A stretch of DNA of 33,303 nucleotides from the NCBI GenBank assembly GCA_002507205.1, contig DAZF01000068.1, forward strand, positions 36,906 to 70,208, written 5' to 3'. Under the pieces are notes generated by a model that was given only the letters and a program-made list of their open reading frames with translations, had not been told where the DNA came from and made no database searches. The stretch is from Methanolobus sp. UBA32. Lineage in GTDB: Archaea > Halobacteriota > Methanosarcinia > Methanosarcinales > Methanosarcinaceae. Positions 8,806-16,647 of the stretch are shown one piece after another. Every line of letters begins with the position of its first letter. The first letter of the stretch is position 1. The translations under genes and the position numbers were made by a program.

Positions 8806-9945
8806 ATGTTACTACATATGATTGATCTGGTGTTGATATGGCAACTTTTGATACTGTTTGAAGTAGCTCTTTTTTCTTCATATACCTTTATCATGTATAT
8901 CTACTCCAAAAAAGAGCAGGAACTCCCTATAAATAACAATCTTCCAACGATTACATTGGTAATACCAATGTACAATGAAGAAAAAGTGATCAAGGAAAAA
9001 GTTGAAAACACATCTCTGATTAATTATCCAGAAGACAAACTGGAAGTTATAATATTAGACGATTACTCAACAGACAGTTCTGAAGTGATTGCAAACAAGG
9101 CCATCAATGAAAACTCACTAAAAGCCACTGTTGTAAAAAACGATGGTGGAAAAGGAAAGGCCAGAGGATTGAACTGGATCTTTTCAAGAATCAGCAGTGA
9201 TATTACAGTAATAACCGATTCAGATGCATTGTTAAAAGAAGATGCATTGCTTCAGATTGCAAAGAACTTTGCTGACCCGAAAATCGGAGGAGCTACAGGA
9301 AAAATAGTCATTCTTTCTGATAAAGCAAGGTTATCAAAATCACAGGAAGATTCTTATCGTTTTTATTTTGATGTATGGCGACAGGGAGAAAGCAAAATCG
9401 CATCCGTATCTGTATGCAACGGTCCATTAATGAGTTTTAGAACCGAACTGCTACATAAAATAAAGATAGATCCAAATGCCTATGCAGATGACTCTGATAT
9501 GCTTTACAAAATCATTAAACTTGGATACAGGGTGGTCTACGATAAGAAGGCAGTGGTATACGAACGTGTTCCGCTAACTATTAAAGGACGCACCATCCAG
9601 AAAATGAAAAGGATTAATGGTTTAAGAAAAGTCTATATGAATAACCTTGGTCTTCTTGGAAAAGGAAATTTTGGTAAAATAATATATCCCTATGCACTCC
9701 TTACACATATTGTATCTCCCTTAATCATTTTATTATTGGTTCTTCTTTATCCCCTAGTTGTATTAAAGGAGTCTCTGTACCTTGGATTACTGATATTGCT
9801 TTTAATACCTAAAATAAGAGGACTAATGTTGTCTTTTATCGTAACCCAGCTTATAATGAATTTTTCATTCCTTGTACCAACAGGCGGTTCCTGGGAAGCA
9901 GTGGAAGATGCAAGATATAATCTTAATTCAACAAATAATAAATAA
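8806..9945 (+). CDS. Membrane-bound family 2 glycosyltransferase
   Basis: This is a 379-aa glycosyltransferase family 2 protein. One membrane helix (about residues 8-35) precedes the catalytic GT-A domain, which begins ITLVIPMYNEEKVI. It continues with LDDYSTDSS, the metal-binding TDSDA motif and an acceptor-side KRINGLRKVY segment that replaces the usual QxxRW. Two or three further membrane helices (about 290-365) end the protein. The active site should face the cytosol and act on a nucleotide-sugar donor, likely with a lipid-linked acceptor. No Shine-Dalgarno site is seen. An AAATATAAAT TATA-like box centred near 8787 would put transcription close to 8813, so the ATG at 8818 (M5) is a possible leaderless start. 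It directly precedes aglB. Confidence 0.83.
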   Translation: MLLHMIDLVLIWQLLILFEVALFSSYTFIMYIYSKKEQELPINNNLPTITLVIPMYNEEKVIKEKVENTSLINYPEDKLEVIILDDYSTDSSEVIANKAINENSLKATVVKNDGGKGKARGLNWIFSRISSDITVITDSDALLKEDALLQIAKNFADPKIGGATGKIVILSDKARLSKSQEDSYRFYFDVWRQGESKIASVSVCNGPLMSFRTELLHKIKIDPNAYADDSDMLYKIIKLGYRVVYDKKAVVYERVPLTIKGRTIQKMKRINGLRKVYMNNLGLLGKGNFGKIIYPYALLTHIVSPLIILLLVLLYPLVVLKESLYLGLLILLLIPKIRGLMLSFIVTQLIMNFSFLVPTGGSWEAVEDARYNLNSTNNK

Positions 9946-9986
9946 AATAGGATTTATCTTAAAATAATTATTGCCACCCCATGAAA

Positions 9987-9998
9987 TTAATCGATTAA
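9987..9998. promoter_or_regulatory. Perfect 12-bp palindrome upstream of aglB
   Basis: TTAATCGATTAA reads the same on both strands and ends 19 bp before the aglB start codon. It could be an operator or part of the promoter. The region is AT-rich, so chance is possible, but the central TCGA makes it less trivial than a pure A/T palindrome. Confidence 0.25.
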
Positions 9999-10017
9999 CA
10001 ATTGAGAGAGTAAGCAA

Positions 10018-12477
10018 ATGACCACCGCAAGTAAAATGCCAAAAATATCCCGAAGCAAGTTAGTATATCTAGCAGGAGTTATGATTTCGCTACTTGTTTC
10101 CACATATATTAGAACAATACCCAAAGCTGGTGTGTTCATATCAGACACATTTGTACGTTTTGGAGGAAACGACCCCTGGTACCATTTAAGAAATATCGAA
10201 TCCATTGTACATAACTATCCACACATGTTGTGGTTTGATGCTTACACTCAGTATCCAAGCGGCGGAAATCAGGTATTTGCCCCTCTTTTTGATTATTTCC
10301 TTTCAACTGCCATATGGATAATAGGACTTGGAAATCCTGATCAAAATATGATTAATATAATATGTGCATACAACCCAGTTGTATTGGGCGCACTTGTTAT
10401 TATTCCAACATATTTTGTTACAAAAAACCTATTCGGAAGCCGTGCAGCACTGTTAGCTACATTTCTCATGGCAATCGCACCGGGACAGTTTTTATCAAGG
10501 TCAATTATTGGTTTCAATGATCACCATATTGCTGAAACCTTACTTACAACCATTATAGCAATGTTCATGATAATGATGCTAAAGACTGCAAAAGATAATG
10601 AACTTACATTTGGAATGATTAAAAACAAAGACTTCGATTCTTTGAAAGTACTTGTCCCTTATATGATTTTAACCGGTGTTGCACTTGGTGCATACTCACT
10701 TGCATGGATAGGCGCAATCTTCTTTAGTTTTGTGATTGGCGTCTACATCACGATACAATATTGCATAGACCACATTCATGAGAGGTCTAACGATTATCTT
10801 GCAATTTCCGGAGTTATTATTTATACTGTTGCACTTATCATGGTTCTAGCAACACCATATATAGGAAGTACAAAACCACTTGCTATCAAGGGTTTACTAG
10901 TAGGTATAATTGCTTTCCCAGTTCTCAATATCATGTCAACTCTCATGAACAAGAAGAATGTTAAAAGCCATTATTATCCTTTAGCAATCCTCTTACTCTC
11001 TTTAGCAGGTGTCGGAATTGCTAAATTGTTCTCAGAATCAGTATATTCACTTGTAACAAGTGTATTCAGCTACTTCATGCGTACTGGTGGCGGCCTCACA
11101 ATAGCTGAAGCTTCCCCCCTCCTTTCCCTTGGCGGCCAGTTCTCCCTACAACCCCTATGGTACAACTTTGGAGCTATGGGCTACATCTCCTTCATCGCAC
11201 TGGCAATACTCATCTACAAAGCATTTACCCAGAAGAACACGCCTGAGAACACATTCCTGATAATATGGACACTTATGATTATCTGGGCCATGCTTCAGCA
11301 GAACCGTTTCGCATACTACTATTCTGTAAATGCTGCTATTCTAAGTGCATGGATAGGTGTTAAAGTGCTTGAGCTGGCAGGATGGAGTAAACTGATTGAG
11401 AACATCAAGTCAAAAACATTCAGTGCTAAAAATATAAAGATAATGCATATACTTTCAGCTGCATTCATTATACTTATTCTCGTATATCCAAGCTACAGCC
11501 TTGCGATGCAGCAATCACAGGGTACCGGAGGACCTAATGGTTACTGGATAGAAGCGACCCAATGGCTCAGATACAACACTCCTGATCCAGGACTTGATTA
11601 CTATGAAAATTATGAAATTCCTGCTGAAGGAGAGAGTTATCAATATCCTGAAACTGCATATGGAGTGATGTCATGGTGGGACTACGGGCATTGGATAGAA
11701 GTAATAGGACATCGCATTCCAAACGCTAACCCCTTCCAGAAAGGTATTGGTGGCCGCACAAACAGCATCGATGAAGAAAACCAACCTGGAGCATCTACTT
11801 TCTTCACTGCACCTTCTGAGGAAGCAGCAACAGAAGTGCTTGAGGCCATACACCCTGATCCTGATAAGGCAGGAGCACGTTATATCGTCTCAGACGTTGA
11901 AATGGCTACAGGAAAATTCTATGCTATGACCGCCTGGACACTGGACACAGCTGATTACTACATACAAGTTCAAACAGATTCAGGAACCATGACAGTGCCG
12001 GGGCCAAGATACTACAATTCAATGGAAGCAAGGCTTCACATATTCGATGGTAACGGACTCAAACAATATCGCCTGGTGCATGAGTCACCCATAGGAAATT
12101 CACAGGAACCCGGATATAAGAATGTATACAACGTTTTGTTCAATGGCAATCTGGCTGAAGAGAACACAGGATATGTGAAGATATTCGAATACGTAGAAGG
12201 TGCCACCATCACAGGAACAGCACCTGAAAATGAAACTGTGACCATCAGCAACACTATACTGACAAATCAGATGAGGACGTTCACCTATACACAATCCGCC
12301 ACATCTGACGGCATGTATTCCTTCACAGTACCTTATTCTACTGAAGGACCGATTGAAGGCGAGACACAATTTGACACCATTCCAACCGGACCTTATGTGA
12401 TAAGCTATGGAACTGTCACTGAACAGGTCAGTGTGAGTGAACTGGATGTTCTGAATGGGAATACAATTGAAGTGTAA
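10018..12477 (+). CDS. aglB: Oligosaccharyltransferase AglB (STT3 family)
   Basis: This 819-aa protein is the catalytic oligosaccharyltransferase that moves a lipid-linked glycan onto Asn of Asn-X-Ser/Thr sequons at the outer face of the membrane. The N-terminal half has about 13 membrane helices. It holds the first acidic motif GGNDPWYH (D52), the second GFNDHH (D168) and the loop motif TIAE (361-364). The C-terminal soluble domain has WWDYG (553-557) and a DK/MI-type motif running from D626 to K633 in SDVEMATGKF. A beta-rich tail follows (about 720-819). Length and motifs are typical of Methanosarcinales AglB. Expected substrates are archaellins and S-layer proteins, which links the upstream glycan genes with the arl operon downstream. 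Confidence 0.95.
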   Translation: MTTASKMPKISRSKLVYLAGVMISLLVSTYIRTIPKAGVFISDTFVRFGGNDPWYHLRNIESIVHNYPHMLWFDAYTQYPSGGNQVFAPLFDYFLSTAIWIIGLGNPDQNMINIICAYNPVVLGALVIIPTYFVTKNLFGSRAALLATFLMAIAPGQFLSRSIIGFNDHHIAETLLTTIIAMFMIMMLKTAKDNELTFGMIKNKDFDSLKVLVPYMILTGVALGAYSLAWIGAIFFSFVIGVYITIQYCIDHIHERSNDYLAISGVIIYTVALIMVLATPYIGSTKPLAIKGLLVGIIAFPVLNIMSTLMNKKNVKSHYYPLAILLLSLAGVGIAKLFSESVYSLVTSVFSYFMRTGGGLTIAEASPLLSLGGQFSLQPLWYNFGAMGYISFIALAILIYKAFTQKNTPENTFLIIWTLMIIWAMLQQNRFAYYYSVNAAILSAWIGVKVLELAGWSKLIENIKSKTFSAKNIKIMHILSAAFIILILVYPSYSLAMQQSQGTGGPNGYWIEATQWLRYNTPDPGLDYYENYEIPAEGESYQYPETAYGVMSWWDYGHWIEVIGHRIPNANPFQKGIGGRTNSIDEENQPGASTFFTAPSEEAATEVLEAIHPDPDKAGARYIVSDVEMATGKFYAMTAWTLDTADYYIQVQTDSGTMTVPGPRYYNSMEARLHIFDGNGLKQYRLVHESPIGNSQEPGYKNVYNVLFNGNLAEENTGYVKIFEYVEGATITGTAPENETVTISNTILTNQMRTFTYTQSATSDGMYSFTVPYSTEGPIEGETQFDTIPTGPYVISYGTVTEQVSVSELDVLNGNTIEV

Positions 12478-12500
12478 AATCTTCATTCCCATTCTATCCT

Positions 12501-12515
12501 TACTTTTTTTCTTTC
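12501..12515 (+). terminator. T-rich transcription terminator after aglB
   Basis: A run of seven T followed by CTTTC lies about 25 bp after the aglB stop, within a pyrimidine-rich tract. Archaeal RNA polymerase terminates at such U-tracts without needing a hairpin. It separates the glycan island from the aks operon. Confidence 0.55.
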
Positions 12516-12564
12516 CCGATACTTACAAATAACATCATGCCGAAGCTAGCTCTAAGGTGATATA

Positions 12565-13053
12565 TTGGACAATATAATCAAGGGAAAAGCATGGATATTC
12601 GGCAGTGATATCGATACCGATGTAATAATTCCCGGAAAATACCTGCGCACAACAGACATGCAGGCCCTTGCAGATCATGCTATGGAAGGAATAGACCCTG
12701 AGTTCTCTAAAAAGGTGAAAAAAGGAGATGTCATCGTTGCAGATGATAACTTTGGATGTGGTTCTTCCAGGGAACAGGCAGTATTGGCACTAAAATATGC
12801 AGGTGTTGCATGCATAGTAGCAAAATCATTTGGGAGGATATTCTTCAGGAACGCCATCAATGTCGGACTGCCGCTTATGGAAGCAGATGTACAGTGCAAT
12901 GAAGGCGATGAAGTGGAAATAGACCTGCTTCAGGGAACTGTAAAAGTTAACGGTAAAGTGTTCCATGGAAACAAGCTACCTGATTTCCTTCTTGAGATGC
13001 TGACAAACGGCGGGCTTGTAGCCCAGCGTAAGGCAAAGAAGAACCCACAGTAA
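12565..13053 (+). CDS. aksE: Homoaconitase small subunit AksE (LeuD-family)
   Basis: This 162-aa protein is the swivelling small subunit of an aconitase-family hydro-lyase. The key loop after [13 protein letters not shown] reads YLRT (residues 26-29). In methanogens this loop was reported to distinguish homoaconitase (YLRT) from isopropylmalate isomerase (YLVx), so AksE for 2-oxosuberate and coenzyme B synthesis is favoured over LeuD. The conserved [15 protein letters not shown] and [16 protein letters not shown] segments are present. The start is TTG at 12565, fixed by an AAGGTGA site at 12554-12560; no ATG precedes the DIDTDVIIP core at a sensible distance. The large subunit is not in the window. 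Downstream are an unknown gene and aksF. Confidence 0.85.
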   Translation: MDNIIKGKAWIFGSDIDTDVIIPGKYLRTTDMQALADHAMEGIDPEFSKKVKKGDVIVADDNFGCGSSREQAVLALKYAGVACIVAKSFGRIFFRNAINVGLPLMEADVQCNEGDEVEIDLLQGTVKVNGKVFHGNKLPDFLLEMLTNGGLVAQRKAKKNPQ

Positions 13054-13057
13054 TCAT

Positions 13058-13924
13058 ATGAACATGATATTTCCCGATGAATACAAACATGTTGGCCATA
13101 GCAGGGAGATTGCTGATGGCAGGGACAGGCGTATCTACTTCCTCACGAAGTACCTGATAGTGGAAAATTGCGACACTGAGAGTAGTTACTCTCTTTATGA
13201 GGTGACACATCAGGGAGATGAACTGCTAAGAGATGTCACTGATCTGAAGATGTTAGCTTCAAGTAATGAGATAATCCATTATGATAAAGAACTGAATATC
13301 AAAGACAGGGCACTTCTAATTGATATCGCATCGGATGTCTGCAGGGGAAATATCAATACAGTCATATTCACAGGAATCGACAAGCACCTAACCTTTGTGC
13401 ATAAGCCTGACCTTTCAGCAATTATGGATATTGAAATCGTGGATGTAGTACCACCTGAACCTTCCTGGCTTGCAAGTGTTGTGCGAAGATTGGAACAAAG
13501 CGGAATATTCGGGGACCTTACGATCAGGTTCTCAGAGAACCTCACAGACCTTCGAAGATTTGAAGGTGAAAATACCGTATTCCCGTGTTCTTCTTCCGGC
13601 CTGAAAGGAAAATGCCTTGATTGTGATGTAATTGAAGAAAATGGCGCACTGCTGGTCGGATGTGAGATATCAAGGGTCCTGTTTGAATCAAGATTCCCGG
13701 GACTTGAGTATTCATTTGTTAATATATGTCCCTTTAAATCCGATGTATTCAAACCATCGAAGCCTTTCATAACAAGGTGTTGCCGCTCCGAAAAGTCCGG
13801 GATCGTCACTATCAACGGTATTCGAGGAGCAATGGTCCACTGGGGAGCCTCTGAATTCGAAGTGGCTAAAGCGGTATGGGAACTTATTGCTGACATAAAG
13901 GAAAACAAAGAGGAACAATCATGA
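13058..13924 (+). CDS. Unrecognised cysteine-rich protein in the aks operon
   Basis: I do not recognise this 288-aa protein. It has no membrane helix or signal peptide and looks like a cytosolic alpha/beta protein. Nine cysteines are spread as C38, C95, C177, C186xxC189, C202, C224 and C241-C242. The spacing in the second half (177 to 242) could form a metal or iron-sulfur site. Other notable segments are VVPPEPSWLASVVRRLEQSGIFGDLTIRFSENL and a closing GIRGAMVHWGASEFEVAKAVWEL. It begins 4 bp after aksE and overlaps aksF by ATGA (13921-13924), so it is co-translated between two coenzyme B enzymes. It may act in or regulate that pathway. That is inference from position; no activity can be assigned. 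Confidence 0.75.
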   Translation: MNMIFPDEYKHVGHSREIADGRDRRIYFLTKYLIVENCDTESSYSLYEVTHQGDELLRDVTDLKMLASSNEIIHYDKELNIKDRALLIDIASDVCRGNINTVIFTGIDKHLTFVHKPDLSAIMDIEIVDVVPPEPSWLASVVRRLEQSGIFGDLTIRFSENLTDLRRFEGENTVFPCSSSGLKGKCLDCDVIEENGALLVGCEISRVLFESRFPGLEYSFVNICPFKSDVFKPSKPFITRCCRSEKSGIVTINGIRGAMVHWGASEFEVAKAVWELIADIKENKEEQS

Positions 13925-14919
13925 AACTGGCAGTTGTTGAAGGCGATGGGATCGGTAAAGAAGTTATTCCGGCGGCAATAGAGATCCTTGATTCACTGGG
14001 CCTTGATATTGAAAAAATACCGGTGGAACTTGGTTACGGAAAATGGGAGAGGACAGGCTCTGCAATAACTGATGAAGACATAGATACACTGAAAGAATGT
14101 GATTGTGTATTCTTTGGAGCAGTAACAACGCCACCGGACCCTAATTACAGGAGCGTGCTCCTGACCATTCGTAAAGAACTGGACATGTATGCAAATATAC
14201 GCCCGATACGTCCTTTGCCCTCAGTAAAGGGAATTCATGAGCGCAATGATTTCAATTTCATCATCGTCAGGGAAAATACAGAAGGACTGTATTCGGGTAT
14301 CGAGGAAATAGGAACTGAGATTTCCACCACTAAACGAGTGGTCACAAGAAAAGGTTCAAAAAGAATTGCTGATTACGCATGCAAACTTGCAAAGAGCAGA
14401 ATGAACAAACTGACAATAGTCCATAAGTCCAATGTGATGAAGTCAGACAATTTATTTCTTGATGTTTCCCGGCAATCTGCAATCGATTCAGGAGTGGTCC
14501 ACCGGGATGAACTTGTGGACTCTTTTGCCTACAATCTTATCACATCTCCATGGAATTATGACGTCATAGTCACCACCAATCTCTTTGGAGATATCCTGAG
14601 CGACATGTCAGGTGCTCTGGTTGGAGGACTTGGACTTCTGCCCAGTGCCAATATCGGAGAGAAATATGCGTTCTTTGAGCCGGTACACGGAAGTGCCCCT
14701 GACATTGCCGGTAATAATAGGGCAAATCCTCTTGCTGCGATACTCAGCCTGAAAATGCTCCTTGAATGGCATGGCGATGCGGCAGAGGCAGCCATTGTTG
14801 AAGAGGCTATAGATGCAGCACTTAATATGGGTGTTTGCACGCCTGATCTTGGTGGCAAATATACCACTTCAGAAATTGGCAACACTATTGCAAAATACAT
14901 AAAAACAAGAATAGAATGA
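13921..14919 (+). CDS. aksF: Homoisocitrate/isopropylmalate-type dehydrogenase AksF
   Basis: This 332-aa beta-decarboxylating dehydrogenase oxidises a 2-hydroxy-tricarboxylate with NAD(P) and releases CO2. Visible are VEGDGIG at the start, substrate-binding arginines in RSVLLTIRKELDMYANIRPIRP (R84, R94) and VRENTEGLYSG (R117, Y124), the catalytic Lys in VHKSNVMK (K169), metal-binding aspartates in LFGDILSDMSG, and the cofactor segment EPVHGSAPDIAG. The YANIRP wording is closer to homoisocitrate-type than to typical bacterial LeuB (FANLRP). The aksE neighbour supports AksF, which extends 2-oxoadipate toward 2-oxosuberate for coenzyme B. LeuB cannot be excluded. The ATG overlaps the previous stop. 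Confidence 0.82.
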   Translation: MKLAVVEGDGIGKEVIPAAIEILDSLGLDIEKIPVELGYGKWERTGSAITDEDIDTLKECDCVFFGAVTTPPDPNYRSVLLTIRKELDMYANIRPIRPLPSVKGIHERNDFNFIIVRENTEGLYSGIEEIGTEISTTKRVVTRKGSKRIADYACKLAKSRMNKLTIVHKSNVMKSDNLFLDVSRQSAIDSGVVHRDELVDSFAYNLITSPWNYDVIVTTNLFGDILSDMSGALVGGLGLLPSANIGEKYAFFEPVHGSAPDIAGNNRANPLAAILSLKMLLEWHGDAAEAAIVEEAIDAALNMGVCTPDLGGKYTTSEIGNTIAKYIKTRIE

Positions 14920-14920
14920 G

Positions 14921-14980
14921 AAGCCTTGATGGCTTTTACCCTCTATTCTTTTGGATATTCTCTTCTTTTATTTTGTTTTA
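14921..14980 (+). terminator. Hairpin and pyrimidine tract ending the aks operon
   Basis: A 5-bp stem AAGCC/GGCTT (14921-14935, loop TTGAT) starts 1 bp after the aksF stop and is followed by T-rich sequence up to 14980. It lies between the convergent aksF and arlJ genes. Only the + strand is T-rich, so it should stop aks transcription; for the arl operon the strand is A-rich. Confidence 0.5.
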
Positions 14981-14982
14981 CT

Positions 14983-16638
14983 TTAGCTTAGATTCAACAA
15001 CGAGGATACACCCGACATAGTGACGACAGCACTTACCCCGGATATCCAGACCATGATCACAAAGTCAGTGGTGGCGCTCAACATATGTCCACCATCCACT
15101 ATCCTGATAAGAAGAGCAGACATCAGGGAATGACCGACCATTATCAACATAACCATGTTTGAAAGTGTCTCAATGCTGCCGACATCCGTATACAGCACCA
15201 TTCCCATGGACATCCCCGGAGGCATTTCCACAGCTGAGAACATGTCCTGCATAAGTCCCACCACACCAAGTGAGATATACATGGTAAAACCGATACCGCC
15301 TGTAAGGCCATACAGGACACCGACAAGACTTCCGGCAGACTGTGATCTCTTTTTCCTGAGAGTTACTATCTTGTGGAAGTTCGTTGCTATTATATCCCCG
15401 ATGACCTCAGGCTGGCCACCCAGATTAGTTGCCTGTACAAACATCACCGAAAATCGCTGTATAAGATTACTTCCGGTATTAGCTGAGAAATATTCCCATG
15501 AGCCAAACTTGTCGATTCTGGTGACAAGCATCTTGTAAAGGTTGTTCACATCTTTTGTCAGAGGACCGAAGTCATGCGCTCTCAGGGCTTTCAGTGCATC
15601 ATCAATGACACCACCCCTTGCACCGGCAGAACTTCCAAGAGAACGGATGAATGCAGGAAAGTTCTCATCTTTCCTACGAATACTCCTCTCTATTGACCTT
15701 GATACATGGCCTGTGTAAACCAGAGGAGTTAAAACCATAGCCACAGCAATTGAAGTTTCTATCTTCCCATAAAGTGAAACTGCTATAAACACAATTATAC
15801 AGCCAGCTATGGAAATTGGTACTGAACGATATAACTTTAACTTGTTCTCTGTCATATTGGAAGAACGACTCCATGCAGGGTCTTTTGGTATTTTGCTTTT
15901 TGTGAACATCACCATTACAAGATCTGTTACAAGGAAGACGAGCACGACTATACTCATGAGAAGTTCTGCATTCATACCTGTAATTACCGGCATGATGACA
16001 GCAAATGATGCCATGAATATCAGGGACATCACAAGGGACACGAATAATTCCTTAATGATCTCAACAACATAAAGGGCACCAAAATACATTGATTCATACT
16101 CATTCATTACCACACTCTGCTCTGCAAAAAGGAAGGTTTTAACATCTTCTCCCGACTGAAGTGCGTGTGCGAATCTGTCAAGGAAGTCCTCAAATATAAT
16201 AGAAGGAGTTCTTTTAGAAATAAAACGACATGCATCAGCAAGACTAAGATGCCATACGGTTACAAGATCGTAGATCTTCTTTGTTTCCTCTGCAAGTTCC
16301 TGATAATCCTCATTTTCTGAAACGATGCGTACTATATCTATCCTTGGGGTTTCCGCTGTTGCAATTGAACCCATCTGAGTGATATAGTAGTGCATATTAT
16401 TGTCTATACGTGATGCCTTGGCAGCAAGAATTGTCAAAGGATATGATAAGGCAAAGATAATACATATAACCGGAATTAATGCAGGTATATACCTGGTAGT
16501 ACCCGTGAAAAGTGCAGGAAATGCCACCAAAAGAATTATTGAAAAAATGAAACCGAATGATATTATAGGTAAGGCAAATTTCTTGGCATAAGCCTTAGGT
16601 TCCATGCCAATATTCTTGAATGCCTTATCATAGCTCAT
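14983..16638 (-). CDS. arlJ: Archaellum membrane platform protein ArlJ (FlaJ)
   Basis: This polytopic membrane protein of about 551 aa belongs to the T2SF/FlaJ family and anchors the ATPase ArlI in the archaellum motor. Helices group near the N-terminus (FALPIISFGFIFSIILLV, then YIPALIPVICIIFALSYPLTI), in the middle (about 200-310) and at the C-terminus (about 440-550), with cytoplasmic loops between. The loop LGSSAGARGGVIDDALKALR is the hallmark T2SF-like segment expected to touch ArlI. A GTG at 16647 is in frame, but a GGTGA site overlapping the arlI stop lies 5 bases before the ATG at 16638, so I prefer the latter. It is the last gene of the arl operon. Confidence 0.93.
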   Translation of the reverse strand: MSYDKAFKNIGMEPKAYAKKFALPIISFGFIFSIILLVAFPALFTGTTRYIPALIPVICIIFALSYPLTILAAKASRIDNNMHYYITQMGSIATAETPRIDIVRIVSENEDYQELAEETKKIYDLVTVWHLSLADACRFISKRTPSIIFEDFLDRFAHALQSGEDVKTFLFAEQSVVMNEYESMYFGALYVVEIIKELFVSLVMSLIFMASFAVIMPVITGMNAELLMSIVVLVFLVTDLVMVMFTKSKIPKDPAWSRSSNMTENKLKLYRSVPISIAGCIIVFIAVSLYGKIETSIAVAMVLTPLVYTGHVSRSIERSIRRKDENFPAFIRSLGSSAGARGGVIDDALKALRAHDFGPLTKDVNNLYKMLVTRIDKFGSWEYFSANTGSNLIQRFSVMFVQATNLGGQPEVIGDIIATNFHKIVTLRKKRSQSAGSLVGVLYGLTGGIGFTMYISLGVVGLMQDMFSAVEMPPGMSMGMVLYTDVGSIETLSNMVMLIMVGHSLMSALLIRIVDGGHMLSATTDFVIMVWISGVSAVVTMSGVSSLLNLS

Positions 16639-16647
16639 GAAACTCAC

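Noticed and set aside
13279..13908. 209-codon - strand frame opposite the unknown aks-operon gene
   Set aside because: The + strand frame is coupled to aksE and aksF at both ends; the antisense frame is Ser/Arg-rich and lacks a start site.
12565..14919. Leucine biosynthesis leuD-leuB
   Set aside because: Possible, but the YLRT loop and YANIRP wording favour the coenzyme B enzymes; kept as the alternative.
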